From: Podarcis raffonei
Taxonomy: Eukaryota > Chordata > Lepidosauria > Squamata > Lacertidae
Length of the DNA stretch: 64,000 nucleotides
Direction of reading: 5' to 3'
Assembly: GCF_027172205.1 (NCBI RefSeq)
Contig: NC_070614.1
Coordinates: forward strand, 33,470,001-33,534,000
The position numbers and the translations under genes are program-made. This document shows positions 53,921 to 64,000 of this stretch, piece after piece. How positions within the stretch are numbered: the first letter of the stretch is position 1; every line of letters starts with the position of its first letter. The notes under the pieces are model-generated. The model was not told where the DNA came from. It did not search any database and saw only the letters and a program-made list of their open reading frames with translations.

Positions 53921-56772
53921 GTGAGAGGAAACACATAATGGAATCCAATAAAGATTAACCAATGTGGCTCCTTTAGGAGTCAGAAAGTTGCTCTGTTGTT
54001 TTGTTCTTTTTCATCATGTAGTAAAATCTGTCCTTGCCTCTTTCAATTTAGCTTCACCCTTTCCTGAAGAATATCTCATTTAACAACAGTGCAGGGGACT
54101 TTGTATCTTTTGATGAGAATGGTGAATTAGCAGGTGGATTTGATATTATAAACTGGGTTACTTTTCCAAACCACTCCTTTTTACGAGTGACAGTAGGAAG
54201 AATTAATCCACAAGCAGTGCAAGGCCAAGAGTTCACCATGAATGAAGAGGCAATCACATGGCACAACATATTTAATCAGGTAGGACGGAATTACCGGTAT
54301 ATGTTTAATACAATAGAATATACAATTGGAGTAATACACTGTTGTGCTTCTTTATAGGAAAACACCAAAAACAAACAAACCACCCCACAATTTTTCAGTT
54401 GAATTGTCTAAAATCCAAGACAAAGCACTGCCCAATTCTGCCAAGATGTCAATTCCGTCTTTGAAATCCAGACATATGGCCCTAAACCTAACATATATAG
54501 ATTCTAAGATATAAAGAGATATAATAGAAGTGAGGAAACAACAGCCCATGGGTCAGTATTGTCCTGCCAAAGAGTACAATTTGGCTTGCAAGACCATTTT
54601 CTCTTCTCCATGTCCATCTGCCCAACAGCTGCTATCACTGGTTATGTCAGCTGTTGGCCAGGAGGACAGTGTTTAATGCTTCATTGACTGTGCAATCCTG
54701 TTCCCAGCATTGGTGCTTGGGAAGCCCTGAGTAGAGCACTCAGCTAGAGGAGATGGCTACACAGGACACCAGAAACATTCCACATAAAAGTCCTCCAAAG
54801 CTTGTGCTGACCTGATCAGCCACTGATGTCTCCCGATACTGCTGCTTACATAGTTTACATTTTGTAGTTTTCTTCTCATGTTTTCTACTGTTTCTCCAGA
54901 TGTTTCAGCTGTGTTACAGATAATATCAGAAGATGCCATGGGGCTTCCCACACACCTTTCATTTTCAGTGCTAATCACTTACTCAAAAAATGCCTAATTT
55001 CTGATTTCTTTTCTTCAGCTATAATGCGCACACGCCATCCCTACTCACGAGAAGCAATGTTGGTGTGGGCTGCCTTGTTTACATTTTAAAAGGCAAGTAA
55101 ACATTCTCCTTTTTATCTATAGGTGTTGCCACTTGCAGTGTGCAATGACCACTGCCATCCAGGCTACAGCAGAAAAAAGAAGGAGGGAAAGCCATTTTGT
55201 TGCTATGATTGTGCTTTATGTCCAGATGGGATGATTTCGAATCAAAATGGTAGGAGATATCATGCACACTATTATAAAAAACACACACTTAACTCATTTA
55301 AACTTTCTTCTTTCAAGCAACACAATTCTCCTAAACACAGGAGCAAGTATGGCAAACTAGCTATGACGCATCAAAATCCACTTGCTATGGTCTCTATCTG
55401 GCCCAAGAAATTTCTGTGGCCCCCTCAGGTTCCTAGTAGCACTAGGACACACCAGTGAAACTCCCAAACTTCAGTTGAGCCAAACAGCTTTTTCAGTTGA
55501 GAAAAAAACGTGGTATAACTCAAGTACTATTTTGTGTGATGGTTTCCCCCATGCCAGGTTTAGATAGCTTAGACATCTCCTGAACACAGTTGGGATTTGG
55601 TGCATCTTACTCCAGATTGCTTTACACCAGCTTCTTGTGTATAACATTGTTCCCTCACTGGTAATTGGTAATGAATATAAAAAAATTCTAAGATTATCGA
55701 GAACTGTGGCAAATATATTGCCTCCTGGCATTCTCTTTTGAGTTGGCTACATTCATTTCGTATTACAAAATATGACACAAGTCATAGGATCTGGATTATA
55801 GGAACTGATGTCTCCATGAAAAATGTTGGCTTGTTTCTTGGAACTGATATATCATTGATTTGATTTTCAGACATGAATTATTGCTTCAAATGTCAAGCAA
55901 CTCAATTCCCAAATAAGAACAGAGACCAATGCATTCCCAAGATTCTCCATTTCCTCTCTTTCTCAGAACCCCTGGGGATCTGTTTAGCAGTCTTGGCTCT
56001 CTCTTTTTCTTTGATCACAGCTCTGGTTCTTGGAGTCTTCACAAAACATTGGGACACTCCCATTGTCAAAGCCAACAATCGGGACCTAACGTGCTCTCTG
56101 CTCATCTGCCTTTTTCTCTGCTTTCTCTGCTCCTTGCTATTCATCGCCAAGCCTCACATAGTGACCTGCTGCTTACAACAAACTACTTTTGGCATTCTCT
56201 TCTCATTTGCTGTTTCTTGTGTGTTGGCAAAAACCATCACAGTGGTTCTGGCTTTCATGGCCACGAAACCAGGATCCAGGATGAGGAAATGGGTGGGAAA
56301 AACATTCACAAACTCTATTCTGCTTGCCTGTTCCTTTATACAAACCTGCATTTGTACTGTATGGCTCAGTACTGCTCCGCCATTTCCAGAGTTTGACATG
56401 TACTCAATGATGGAAGAAATTGTAGTAAAATGCAGTGAAGGTTCAATTTCAATGTTTTATTGTGTCTTTGGTTACTTGGGATTTCTGGCTAGTGTTAGCT
56501 TTGCCGTGGCTTTCCAGGCCAGAAAGTTGCCAGACAGTTTCAATGAAGCGAAGTTCATCACTTTCAGCATGTTGGTGTTTTGCAGTGTTTGGTTGTCCTT
56601 TGTTCCCTCTTACCTGAGCACCAAGGGGAAATACATGGTGGCTGTGGAGATCTTCTCCATCTTGGCCTCCAGTGCTGGGTTATTGGGATGCATCTTTTTC
56701 CCAAAATGCTACATAATCATTATGAGGCCTGACCTGAACAGCAAAAACCAGATAATTTGCAGAAATCAATAA
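50508..56772 (+). CDS. V2R-5: complete type-2 vomeronasal receptor
   Basis: Exons 50508-50731, 51668-51959, 52617-53474, 54052-54279, 55123-55249 and 55871-56772 join to 876 codons plus a stop. It is the sister of V2R-2, differing by scattered substitutions and three in-frame codons. Intron 1 is only 936 bp because it lacks the copia insertion, and intron 2 (657 bp) lacks the BovB, so this gene preserves the earlier layout. In exon 6 [10 protein letters not shown] replaces the CCLRQ of V2R-2 at the start of helix 3, an Arg-to-Gln change at a position otherwise constant among these receptors. Confidence 0.94.
51668..51959 (+). CDS. V2R-5 exon 2
   Basis: Acceptor TACTTTAG, donor GTACAG. Reads [20 protein letters not shown] and [15 protein letters not shown], ending KMPQ. 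Confidence 0.92.
52617..53474 (+). CDS. V2R-5 exon 3 (Venus-flytrap)
   Basis: 286 codons, acceptor CTTTCCAG, donor [54 protein letters not shown]. Confidence 0.92.
53720..53855. mobile_element. Palindromic hAT MITE, complete
   Basis: 136 bp, CAGGCAGCCCCAAATTCGGC to the inverse GAGTTTGGGGATGCCTG, with 8-bp flanks CTTTAAAA and CTTCAAAA (one mismatch). The central part has GGACCAGTGGTCAGG. Intact partner of the damaged copy at 25732-25836. Confidence 0.85.
53877..53917. repeat. (GA)n microsatellite
   Basis: About 20 GA units, just right of the MITE in V2R-5 intron 3. In the sister gene the run has expanded into the MITE end. Confidence 0.9.
54052..54279 (+). CDS. V2R-5 exon 4
   Basis: 76 codons with the GGFDIINWV that V2R-2 has shortened. 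Acceptor CAATTTAG, donor GTAGGA. Confidence 0.92.
55123..55249 (+). CDS. V2R-5 exon 5 (cysteine-rich linker)
   Basis: 127 bp, acceptor TCTATAG, donor [35 protein letters not shown]. Confidence 0.92.
55871..56772 (+). CDS. V2R-5 exon 6 (seven-helix core)
   Basis: Acceptor GATTTTCAG, stop at 56770-56772. [54 protein letters not shown]. Confidence 0.95.
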
Positions 56773-57117
56773 GAATCTATCCATTTTGGGTTTTCTGGGG
56801 GTTTTTCTTTTCGACAATTGTGATATTTATTGCTTATTACAAAAGAAATAAATACTTTGTCTTTTCCAGGTTTTCTTTTCACACCCCCTTCATCCACGTG
56901 TCTCCATTTTATTTGGGTGTGTTAAATACTTTGTGTTATATTTCAGTCCTCTTTAAAATGGTAGTAGGTAAAGATTGCCTATGAAGCATTCATTTACAGG
57001 TTGTTGTTTTTGTGTGTGGTTGTTGTTTTTGTGTGTTTGTTACACAGCTCACTTTTTGTGGGAAGGATTCTCTATGCATGGTGAAGGCAGCCCATGGGTG
57101 TTATACTGGCTCATGTA

Positions 57118-57525
57118 GAGCTTGTCTGAGGCCAGGAGCTAGAATCTTGTTCTTGGCTTGACAGCATAAATCACACAGCCAGTTTAGCCATCCCAATCTG
57201 GATTGCCCTTGGACTCCCTGATTGCCCCTCCATTTTACAGAGAGTATTAGAGGAGAGTGACCTTACTCCTGCTTCTTGATCTCTCTACAGTTTTTGACCT
57301 TGATACCCTCTTGGACTGGCTCCATGGAATGGGAATTGGGGATACTGTGTTACTATCAGATACTGATACTGTGTTACCTGTGGGACCAAGTCCAGAGAGT
57401 CCTTTTTGACCCATGGTGTCACAAGGCACTGTTTTATGTCCAAACCTATTTGAAATCCATACGATTAGGGGCATTTGGGAAAGGTACGATTAGTATGATG
57501 ATGATACTCAACTATCTTTTTAAAT
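57118..57525 (+). mobile_element. LINE reverse-transcriptase scrap (L2/CR1 type)
   Basis: TTCTTGATCTCTCTACAG, GGACTGGCTCCATGGAATGG and ATGATGATACTCAAC match RT text of a CR1/L2-type LINE (LDLS..FD, LLDWL, DDTQL). It is longer than the sister piece at 29281-29510. Confidence 0.5.
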
Positions 57526-58045
57526 AACTTCTGAGTCAGGAGAGGCTATTTGGAACCTGGACAAGGACATGACATTGGGGACAGGAAGAGCATGAACTAT
57601 CGCCCCATTCTCAACCTCAATTAAATACCGACATAGTGCTGCAACTCTATAGCAATTTATAATACAATTACATGAATCAATATTTGAGCACATATCAGTT
57701 AGTATGTCTAAATACTTAATGAGGAACAATCTTTGCAGTCCAACCCTGTAGTGGTGGTGTTAGCAGCCAGTTTCCCACACCGTCAACGTGGGCTGCAACA
57801 CATAGTGTCTTTTGCTCCAATAAGATTATTGGAGGGTTATGGCATTTTCTAATTTTCTCGGGGCAGTCATAACCCCAAAATGCTGTATAGTTGATTCCAC
57901 TTTTATCAAAATTTCAACAGCTATCTCTGTTTCCAATGTAATGCTGACAGAACACTAGCAATTAGAGAGAAATGGTAACTTCCTCTTTCTACAGGATATT
58001 TCTCAGGACTCCATGAATTTATTTATTTATTATTTAATACGCCCG

Positions 58046-58710
58046 ACATGGACAAGTGCTTCAAATGCCCCCCAAACCAATATCCAAATCAGGACTGAAA
58101 TCAATGCATTCCCAAGACCCTGAATTTCCTCTCTTTCTCAGAGCCTTTGGGGTTCACTTCAGCTTTCTTGTCTCTGTTTTATTCTGTGATCACAGCTTTG
58201 GGTTTGCAATATTCACTAAGCACTGGAACACACCGATTGTCAAAGCCAACAATCGGGACGTCACCTTCTCTCTGATCATCTCCCTATTCCTCTGCTTCCT
58301 CTGCTCCTTGCTGTTCATTGGCCAGCCTCACACAGTGACCTGCTATTTACGACAAACTGCTTTTGGTATCATCTTTTCTGTGGCTGTTTCATGCATATTG
58401 GCCAAAACCATCACTGTGGTTCTGGCTTTCAAGGCCACCAAGCCAGGATCCAGGATGAGGAAATGGGTGGGGAAAAGACTGTCCAATTCTATTCTTCTTG
58501 GTTGTTCTTTTACCCAAGCCAGTATTTGTGTCATGTGGCTATGTACTGCTCCTCCATTCCCAGATTTTGACATGTACTCTCTGACTGAAGTAATTGTAAT
58601 GGAATGCAATGAAGGCTCTGTTAGTATGTCTTATTGTGTCCTGGGTTACCTGGGATTCTTGGCCATTGTCAGCTTCAGTGTGGCTTTCCAGGTCAGAAAG
58701 CTGCCAGACA
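58046..58710 (+). pseudogene. Remnant of a V2R-3-like exon 6
   Basis: Aligns with 38905-39570 of V2R-3. The acceptor AG is changed (CCCG before ACATGG), a TGA stop follows at about 58096, a base is lost near 58200 so that the frame shifts, and the alignment breaks off after CTGCCAGACA at 58710, before helix 6. Exons 1-5 are gone with the 8.9-kb deletion ending near 57789. The central part still reads [11 protein letters not shown] and [10 protein letters not shown] without a stop, so the decay is recent. Confidence 0.92.
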
Positions 58711-59120
58711 CCCTAACCTCTCCACACAAGTTGGAAATGCCCAGAGACAAGCAGCATGTATAACATGCAGGATGGTGTTTGGGTTCATTATTGTGTGTGT
58801 GTCTACTCTCTATACTGTACACACTTTGGTAGTTGCAAATGCCTGAGCACACACCTATCACATTATATCTGCCTTTTGCCTCGTGTATTAGTAGTTATTT
58901 CAGAACAAATTTACAATATAACCCACACACATCAAGATATGGACAGAATATGTCTATATGAGGGCTAATGTTGTGGAGTATATGAGTATGTCATCTCTGA
59001 CTCCATCACGTTCCTTTACTCTTCTTTTTACTAGTGTACATGTCACTTTCCCCCCACTAACTTACAGTAAGCTTTAATTGACAGGTTTTATTTTGCTGGA
59101 AATGGTATCATTCCTCGAAC

Positions 59121-59249
59121 AACACTCTGGAGACATTGATTTAAACCATGTGATTAACTCAGATTATTATGATTCATCTTCAACCTTGTCAATCTCCTCA
59201 TGGAATTAAAAACACTAAAGCTATTGTAGTTTGGGATCTTATATAAAAC
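59121..59249 (+). promoter_or_regulatory. Candidate V2R-6 promoter module
   Basis: ACACTCTGGAGACATTGATT, AACCATGTGATTAACTCAGA and TTATGATTCATCTTCAACCT, then TATATAAAAC at 59240-59249, 183 bp before the ATG, followed by GCTGAAAACTGGG. Confidence 0.6.
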
Positions 59250-59431
59250 ATACCATGTTTGCTGAAAACTGGGATGGGAAGGTTTTGAGAGGAAGAACTA
59301 TCCCAAACGAACCTTTGCCAATTTCAATTTATGAAAAGAATGTGGATCTATTGAAGGAAGCATTTCTTAAAGGAGATGCTGGTAGGCAGAAAACTGAATT
59401 CTAGGTCAAGATTTGCCCAGTGGTGACAGCA

Positions 59432-59652
59432 ATGTTTTTGTGGTTCCTCTTCCTCTTTCTGTGGTTACAACTACCTTCAGCTCAGGGAAAGAAAAAAACT
59501 GATTGTGCTGTGACTGATCCTTTCCAGTTCCCATTTGAGTATAATCAGAAAGGTGACCAAATCATCGGAGAGATAACGTCTCAGCTTGGCTTTGTATTTG
59601 ATGAGTTGTCTTTCAGTGAGCATCCTAAAACCAAGTTGGTTTATGAACTTCT
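59432..59652 (+). CDS. V2R-6 exon 1
   Basis: ATG at 59432; signal [17 protein letters not shown], then [13 protein letters not shown] and [13 protein letters not shown]. Donor GTAAGT after phase-2 CT. Confidence 0.92.
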
Positions 59653-62600
59653 GTAAGTATTTCCTCCCCTCCATTATATGGTCTATGACAAATAATATCT
59701 CATAAAATGGCACGATCAGAAATAAGTGTGTATATTTCAAAACATATTTATGCAGTTGTTTCAATGTAATATTCTAATTTTTTAAAATCTTTTTATCCTT
59801 TGTCCAGTGAGTGTCTGCTGTCGCAGACATGCTTCATGCAGGAGGTTCCTAGGTTCCTCATGCAGTCGCACACAATGGAAAATGTTATGTGATTCCCTTT
59901 TGAGCCAAATTTTGGACACCAGGCCAGCCTTGCACCTCAGCAGCATTCATTGTCCCTTCTTTCGCTCATCTGTTTTATGTTCTCTCTCACAATCCTCATA
60001 TACATAAACTTCCTAAGGGATTGGATAGCTGTCTTATGTACATATGCTGTAAACCTTTATTTAGGACTCTCCCGAAGAAATATCAGCATATACTGTCCTT
60101 GGTATTTGCTGTGAAGGAGATCAATGAGAATGCAAAGATCCTCCCAAATGTCACCCTGGGCTTTCAAATCTATGACAGCTATATAAATGCAAGGATGACT
60201 CACCAGAACACCTTGAAGCTTCTGTCCACCACAGAAAGGATTTTCCCCAACTTCAAATGCGACAAGAGGAAGAATCTGATGGCTATTATTGGAGGACTTG
60301 ACTTTGACATTTCCCTTTACATGGCTATTCTCTTAGGCATCTACAAGATCCCACAGGTAGACTGAGAGTGTAGTTCATGAAGCTTTTATGACTAAAATGC
60401 TGAAAATCATTCTATATCCTCAGAATATTTTTCTTTTTTGTTCTCTCTGTCTGAGAGGGGCATAGAGAGACCAAAAGGTATAAAACTGACAGTGAAACAT
60501 CAGACTTTACTAATTTGTCAAAAAGCTATCCACACTTAACACTTCTCTGCATGATACGCATATAGGACAAGGCATTGTGCATTGCTTTATATTGAGATCA
60601 GCACCATGTTTGAAAATGGCAATATTCTCTAAAGTGTTTTGTTCCTCTTAATGATCTGCAAAGTTGATGCAAGTGTATGCATAAATCTCCATGTGGATAA
60701 TGCATATTGTTATGTTGTTTAGGTGCCCAACTCAGTTTGATAGACTATGCATAAAGTCAAATCCAGTACAAATGCCCAAGAGTCTGATATGATTGAAAAA
60801 AAGCAATTCACATCAGGAATATTTTCTATCAGGGTGCAGGACAGAACCCAGGCAGTAAGGCATCACACTTATCAATTCTTCTTATTTACTCACCCTTCAA
60901 CCTAAGCTCCCAGGGTGGATTGTAACATTAAAACACCATATTAAGAACAGTGTAAAACAAGTTACAATCACAGATAACAAGCACAGACTGATGCTATAAG
61001 CAATCTCTCACACTCCCTTCATAGTCCAACTGCAACACAACATTGCAGTGCTGCAAATGGGTCTTACCCTCCAGTAGTTACTGTCACCAGTCTCCCACTT
61101 ACTCCTACAGCCCAGATGGGAGGGGACCTGGGAGTCACTAAAAGAATTCCTTTTTGAGCTTCCCTTATGAGTTGCTCAGAGTGTTGAAGCAGCTCACACA
61201 CTCGCTGAGTCTCTCCAAGACATCAGAAGAGTGTGTTGGTCACTTACCACTCCAGTCCTAAACAATTCCAGCAAATTGATTGTCAAGCACCTGGGCACAT
61301 AGAGGTTCTTAAACCCTGAGACTGGCAATCACAGGCATCTCAGCAATCAAATTAAATCCAAGGGGAAACAAACTAGAGCACTGTGGCTCTAAAACTGGAC
61401 TAATCCTAACCTTCTCTACAAAAGTTTTCCTGGTCTACTCACCAGTAAGTAGCTTCATAGAAAGTGCATTCTGGTTACTTCCTTCACTGGTAGCTGGCTG
61501 GGCTGGCTCATTCATGACACTGGGTCATACAAAAATTTCTACTTGGCTGCAAAGCAACCAACAAACCAAACAGAGATAGGGAGGGAGGTCAGGTGCGACT
61601 GACAGAAGAACCATTAGCTAGGGCAGCCCACCCCCACACCACACGCAAGCATGCATGTGATACTGGAGTATGGTACATGCTTCCTCTTTTGGCCTATACA
61701 GCCTACAAAAATGCCCCCCTGTCTGTTAGCAAAGGTGGACAAGGCAGCAGACCACGCCCTCTGGGGTAAGATTACCTTACCCCACCTATAGCAATTTGAC
61801 TGCTCCAATCTGCAAAACTGGCACTGTTATAGGTTTCACACCTGTTTCACATTTTTAAGCACCAACTACACATTGGAACTCCCTTCCTACTGATATGAGG
61901 CAGGTACCTTCACTTCTCAATGCCTGCTAAAAATATTTTTCCTTAGACACACCTACCCAGATATTTAGAATGTTGGTGCTTGATGTCATCAGTTTTTAGT
62001 TTATGGTGGTTTAATTTATTGATGTTAATTCATTTTGTAAATACTTTTATTGTTTTATCCTTCTTATCAACAACTTTGAATATTTGTTTTTACAATCAAG
62101 TGGTGTAAAACTTTTCTGAAATAAAATAAAATGTTTTTTTGACTATTAGGTGGTCTACTTTGAATAAAATATAAAAAGAAAAACCATTTGGAATTAATTC
62201 TGAACTGCTGTCCCCCCCCCCCTCAGATTGCCAGTTGTGTATTAGCTCCAGTGATGAGACTTGGACCCCAGTTTCCTTCTTTCTATCGGATGGTCCCCAA
62301 TGAAGCATATCAATATAAAGGGATTGTCTACCTACTTCTGCATTTCCACTGGATCTGGGTAGGGATTGTTGCATCAGGTGATGACAATGGGGAAAATTTT
62401 GTGCAAACTTTGATGCCAATGCTTTCACAACATGGTATCTGTACAGCCTTCATTGAAAAAACACCCTCCATATCTCAAACCACAGAGAACTTGGGTTCAT
62501 TAGGACTATTCCGGGCCAAGTCATTTTCTATGACCATCTCAAATATCAAAGTATTGGTTGTATGTGCAGAACCACAGACCACGACGGCTTTAATATGGAT

Positions 62601-63090
62601 GATATATTTCTTTTCATTATTAGAAGGTGCCACTGAAACATCTATGGGTAAAGTGTGGATTATGACTGCCCACTGGGATTTCTCATTAGAAACTATGCAC
62701 AGGGCTTCCGATATCCAAGTCTTTGATGGTGCCTTGTCTTTTGTAATATACTCCAAGGAAGTTCTGGGGTTTACACAATTTCTGCAGAACCTACATCCTG
62801 ATTCCGACAAAGGAGATGGTTTTATCAGAATCTTCTGGCAACAGGCATTCAACTGCTTACTACCTGATTCTAATGAGCACAGGGAAGAGGCTGTTTCTTG
62901 TACTGGACAAGAGAGTCTCAAGAGCCTCCCTGGAACTTTGTTTGAAATGAGCATGACAGGCCAAAGTTACAGCATCTATAATGCAGCCCAGGCCATAGCA
63001 TATACCTTACACAGGTTAAATCTATTCAGGATAAAACATGGAGCAATGGTCAATGGAAGACTAGATCCTCAAAATTTGCAACCTTGGCAG
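59432..63090 (+). CDS. V2R-6: type-2 vomeronasal receptor, exons 1-3 (runs off the window)
   Basis: Exons 59432-59652, 60065-60356 and 62227-63090 give the first 459 codons without a stop. It is the sister of V2R-4, and intron 3 is still unfinished at the right edge: the last bases match about 47222, while V2R-4 exon 4 begins at 47478, so exon 4 should lie about 250 bp outside. Nothing suggests a pseudogene in the visible part. Intron 2 (1870 bp) lacks the SINE, hAT and MITE of V2R-4 but has its own local inversion near 61.0 kb. Confidence 0.92.
60065..60356 (+). CDS. V2R-6 exon 2
   Basis: Acceptor TTTATTTAG, donor [47 protein letters not shown], ending KIPQ. The open frame extends 5' into the intron to 60021. 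Confidence 0.92.
60957..61045 (-). repeat. Inverted segment relative to V2R-4 intron 2
   Basis: CTCACACTCCCTTCATAGTC here is the exact reverse complement of text at about 43550-43569 in V2R-4. Past the hAT insertion there, GCTTGTTATCTATGATTG near 44027 also matches this place in reverse (CAATCACAGATAACAAGC). Flanking intron sequence on both sides keeps its normal orientation. Confidence 0.65.
62227..63090 (+). CDS. V2R-6 exon 3 (Venus-flytrap)
   Basis: 288 codons, acceptor CCCCCCTCAG, donor [61 protein letters not shown]. The acceptor is preceded by a run of about 12 C. Confidence 0.92.
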
Positions 63091-64000
63091 GTGAGATTGG
63101 ACTTTCAAAGCCACCTTCTTGCCATGACTTTTCTGATATTTGCACAGTGCTTCAATAGAACAAAATTTCATAGACAATCCATCTTCCCTAGAGTTATCCT
63201 CCTTTTGTTAGCATACACATACAAGTATTATCCTGTTACCATTCCTTGGTACACTGGCTTGTAAATAGCCCTCTGCACTGATTACAAGAGAAATTAGCAA
63301 TTCAACATCCAGACTGGCCAAAGAAGTATAATTTGTATAAAACAGAAGATCAGACACCACCCTTTCTGCAGTAAACTTTGATTTTACCAGTTCTGTAGAA
63401 AAACAGAGGTGAGATACAGATGGAGGTGGGATATTAGACTGCTGCTGTTTGAGGAAAGCAGTGGGGTTTAAGAAATCTGACAGGCTGCTGTGGAAACCCA
63501 AGCAAGATTGGGTACCTTCTGATGTATGTGAAATGGTTTTGACAATTAAGACAATAATCACGGGAAAATAAAAATAAATAAAGAGCTAATGCCATGGCTG
63601 AAGCATTTATTGCCAGCTTTTTCAGGGTGGACAGAAAGAATTGTGAGGAATTTCCAGGGATGGATTCAAATTGTCATACAGCTAAGATTAGTGTTATATA
63701 CCAGGATCCTTGGAGAGACTCAGTGTAAATTAAGAGCATAATAATAATTCCTTTATGTATCAATTTTCTATACTGCCCCTCATCCAAGGATCACAGGGAG
63801 GTTTATAATATAAAAACACAAAAATAAACAGCATAATAACAAATAAATAAAATATCCCTCTCACAATTTCAAAGGCCATAGGTTCCTGTGGGTTGGAACC
63901 AAGAGCCATCTACCCTAGTGTTCTGTTGAAATAGTCGGCAGATACCTATGGAAGTCGACAAACAGGACTTCAGCAGGACGTAACACTCTTCCATTTGCTG
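63091..64000. other. V2R-6 intron 3, start
   Basis: No exon seen. It aligns with V2R-4 intron 3 apart from the LINE tail, and carries the same old CR1-type scrap at about 63760-63850. Confidence 0.7.

Larger units (their letters stand above)
49838..64000 (+). repeat. Duplicated V2R block, second copy
   Basis: Holds V2R-5, the remnant of a V2R-3-like gene and V2R-6. Relative to the first copy it lacks about 29731-38646 (junction near 57781-57789) and about 39571-40881 (junction at 58710/58711). It continues past the right edge. Confidence 0.85.

Noticed and set aside
57118-57290. Possible extra exon after V2R-5
   Set aside because: Text matches a CR1/L2-type LINE reverse transcriptase and has no open frame.

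Overview
The window is vertebrate nuclear DNA, most likely from a squamate reptile (lizard or snake). The evidence is an array of type-2 vomeronasal receptor (V2R) genes with the canonical six-exon layout, set among repeats typical of squamates: RTE/BovB LINEs, a tRNA-derived Sauria-type SINE, hAT and TA-flanked MITEs, an L1-like fragment, a tyrosine-recombinase (YR) retrotransposon and a Ty1/copia element. All the receptors lie on the + strand.

Layout. 1-5.3 kb holds remnants of a YR retrotransposon on the minus strand, including an SGNH-hydrolase-like domain. 5.3-8.7 kb has no recognisable gene, only low-complexity sequence and MITEs. 8.7-14.1 kb is receptor V2R-1, with exons 3-6 only. 16.0-28.9 kb is V2R-2, complete, with a whole-looking copia element in intron 1. 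30.1-31.2 kb is a BovB LINE. 31.4-39.8 kb is V2R-3, complete, with intron 4 enlarged by an L1-like fragment. 41.3-49.3 kb is V2R-4, complete. 50.2-56.8 kb is V2R-5, complete and the sister copy of V2R-2. 58.05-58.71 kb is a broken piece of exon 6, sister to V2R-3. 59.1-63.1 kb is V2R-6, exons 1-3, sister to V2R-4; its exons 4-6 should lie just past the right edge.

History. About 15.84-47.2 kb (V2R-2, -3, -4) and about 49.84-64.0 kb (V2R-5, remnant, V2R-6) are two copies of one block. The second copy has lost about 8.9 kb carrying most of the V2R-3 equivalent and another 1.3 kb through its exon 6. Comparing the copies gives empty sites for the copia element, a BovB with a nested hAT, a SINE, a LINE tail and probably two more DNA elements, all present only in the first copy; a palindromic MITE is in both.

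Function. Each complete gene has a signal peptide, a Venus-flytrap ligand-binding region (exons 1-4), a nine-cysteine linker (exon 5 and the start of exon 6) and a seven-helix class C GPCR core (exon 6). All exon junctions keep one phase pattern (2-0-0-0-1), giving predicted proteins of 873-879 residues. Five genes share an upstream module followed by a TATA-like box 160-195 bp before the start codon, the best candidate for the common promoter. V2R proteins act at the surface of vomeronasal sensory neurons as receptors for peptide or protein chemosignals; ligands cannot be read from the sequence.
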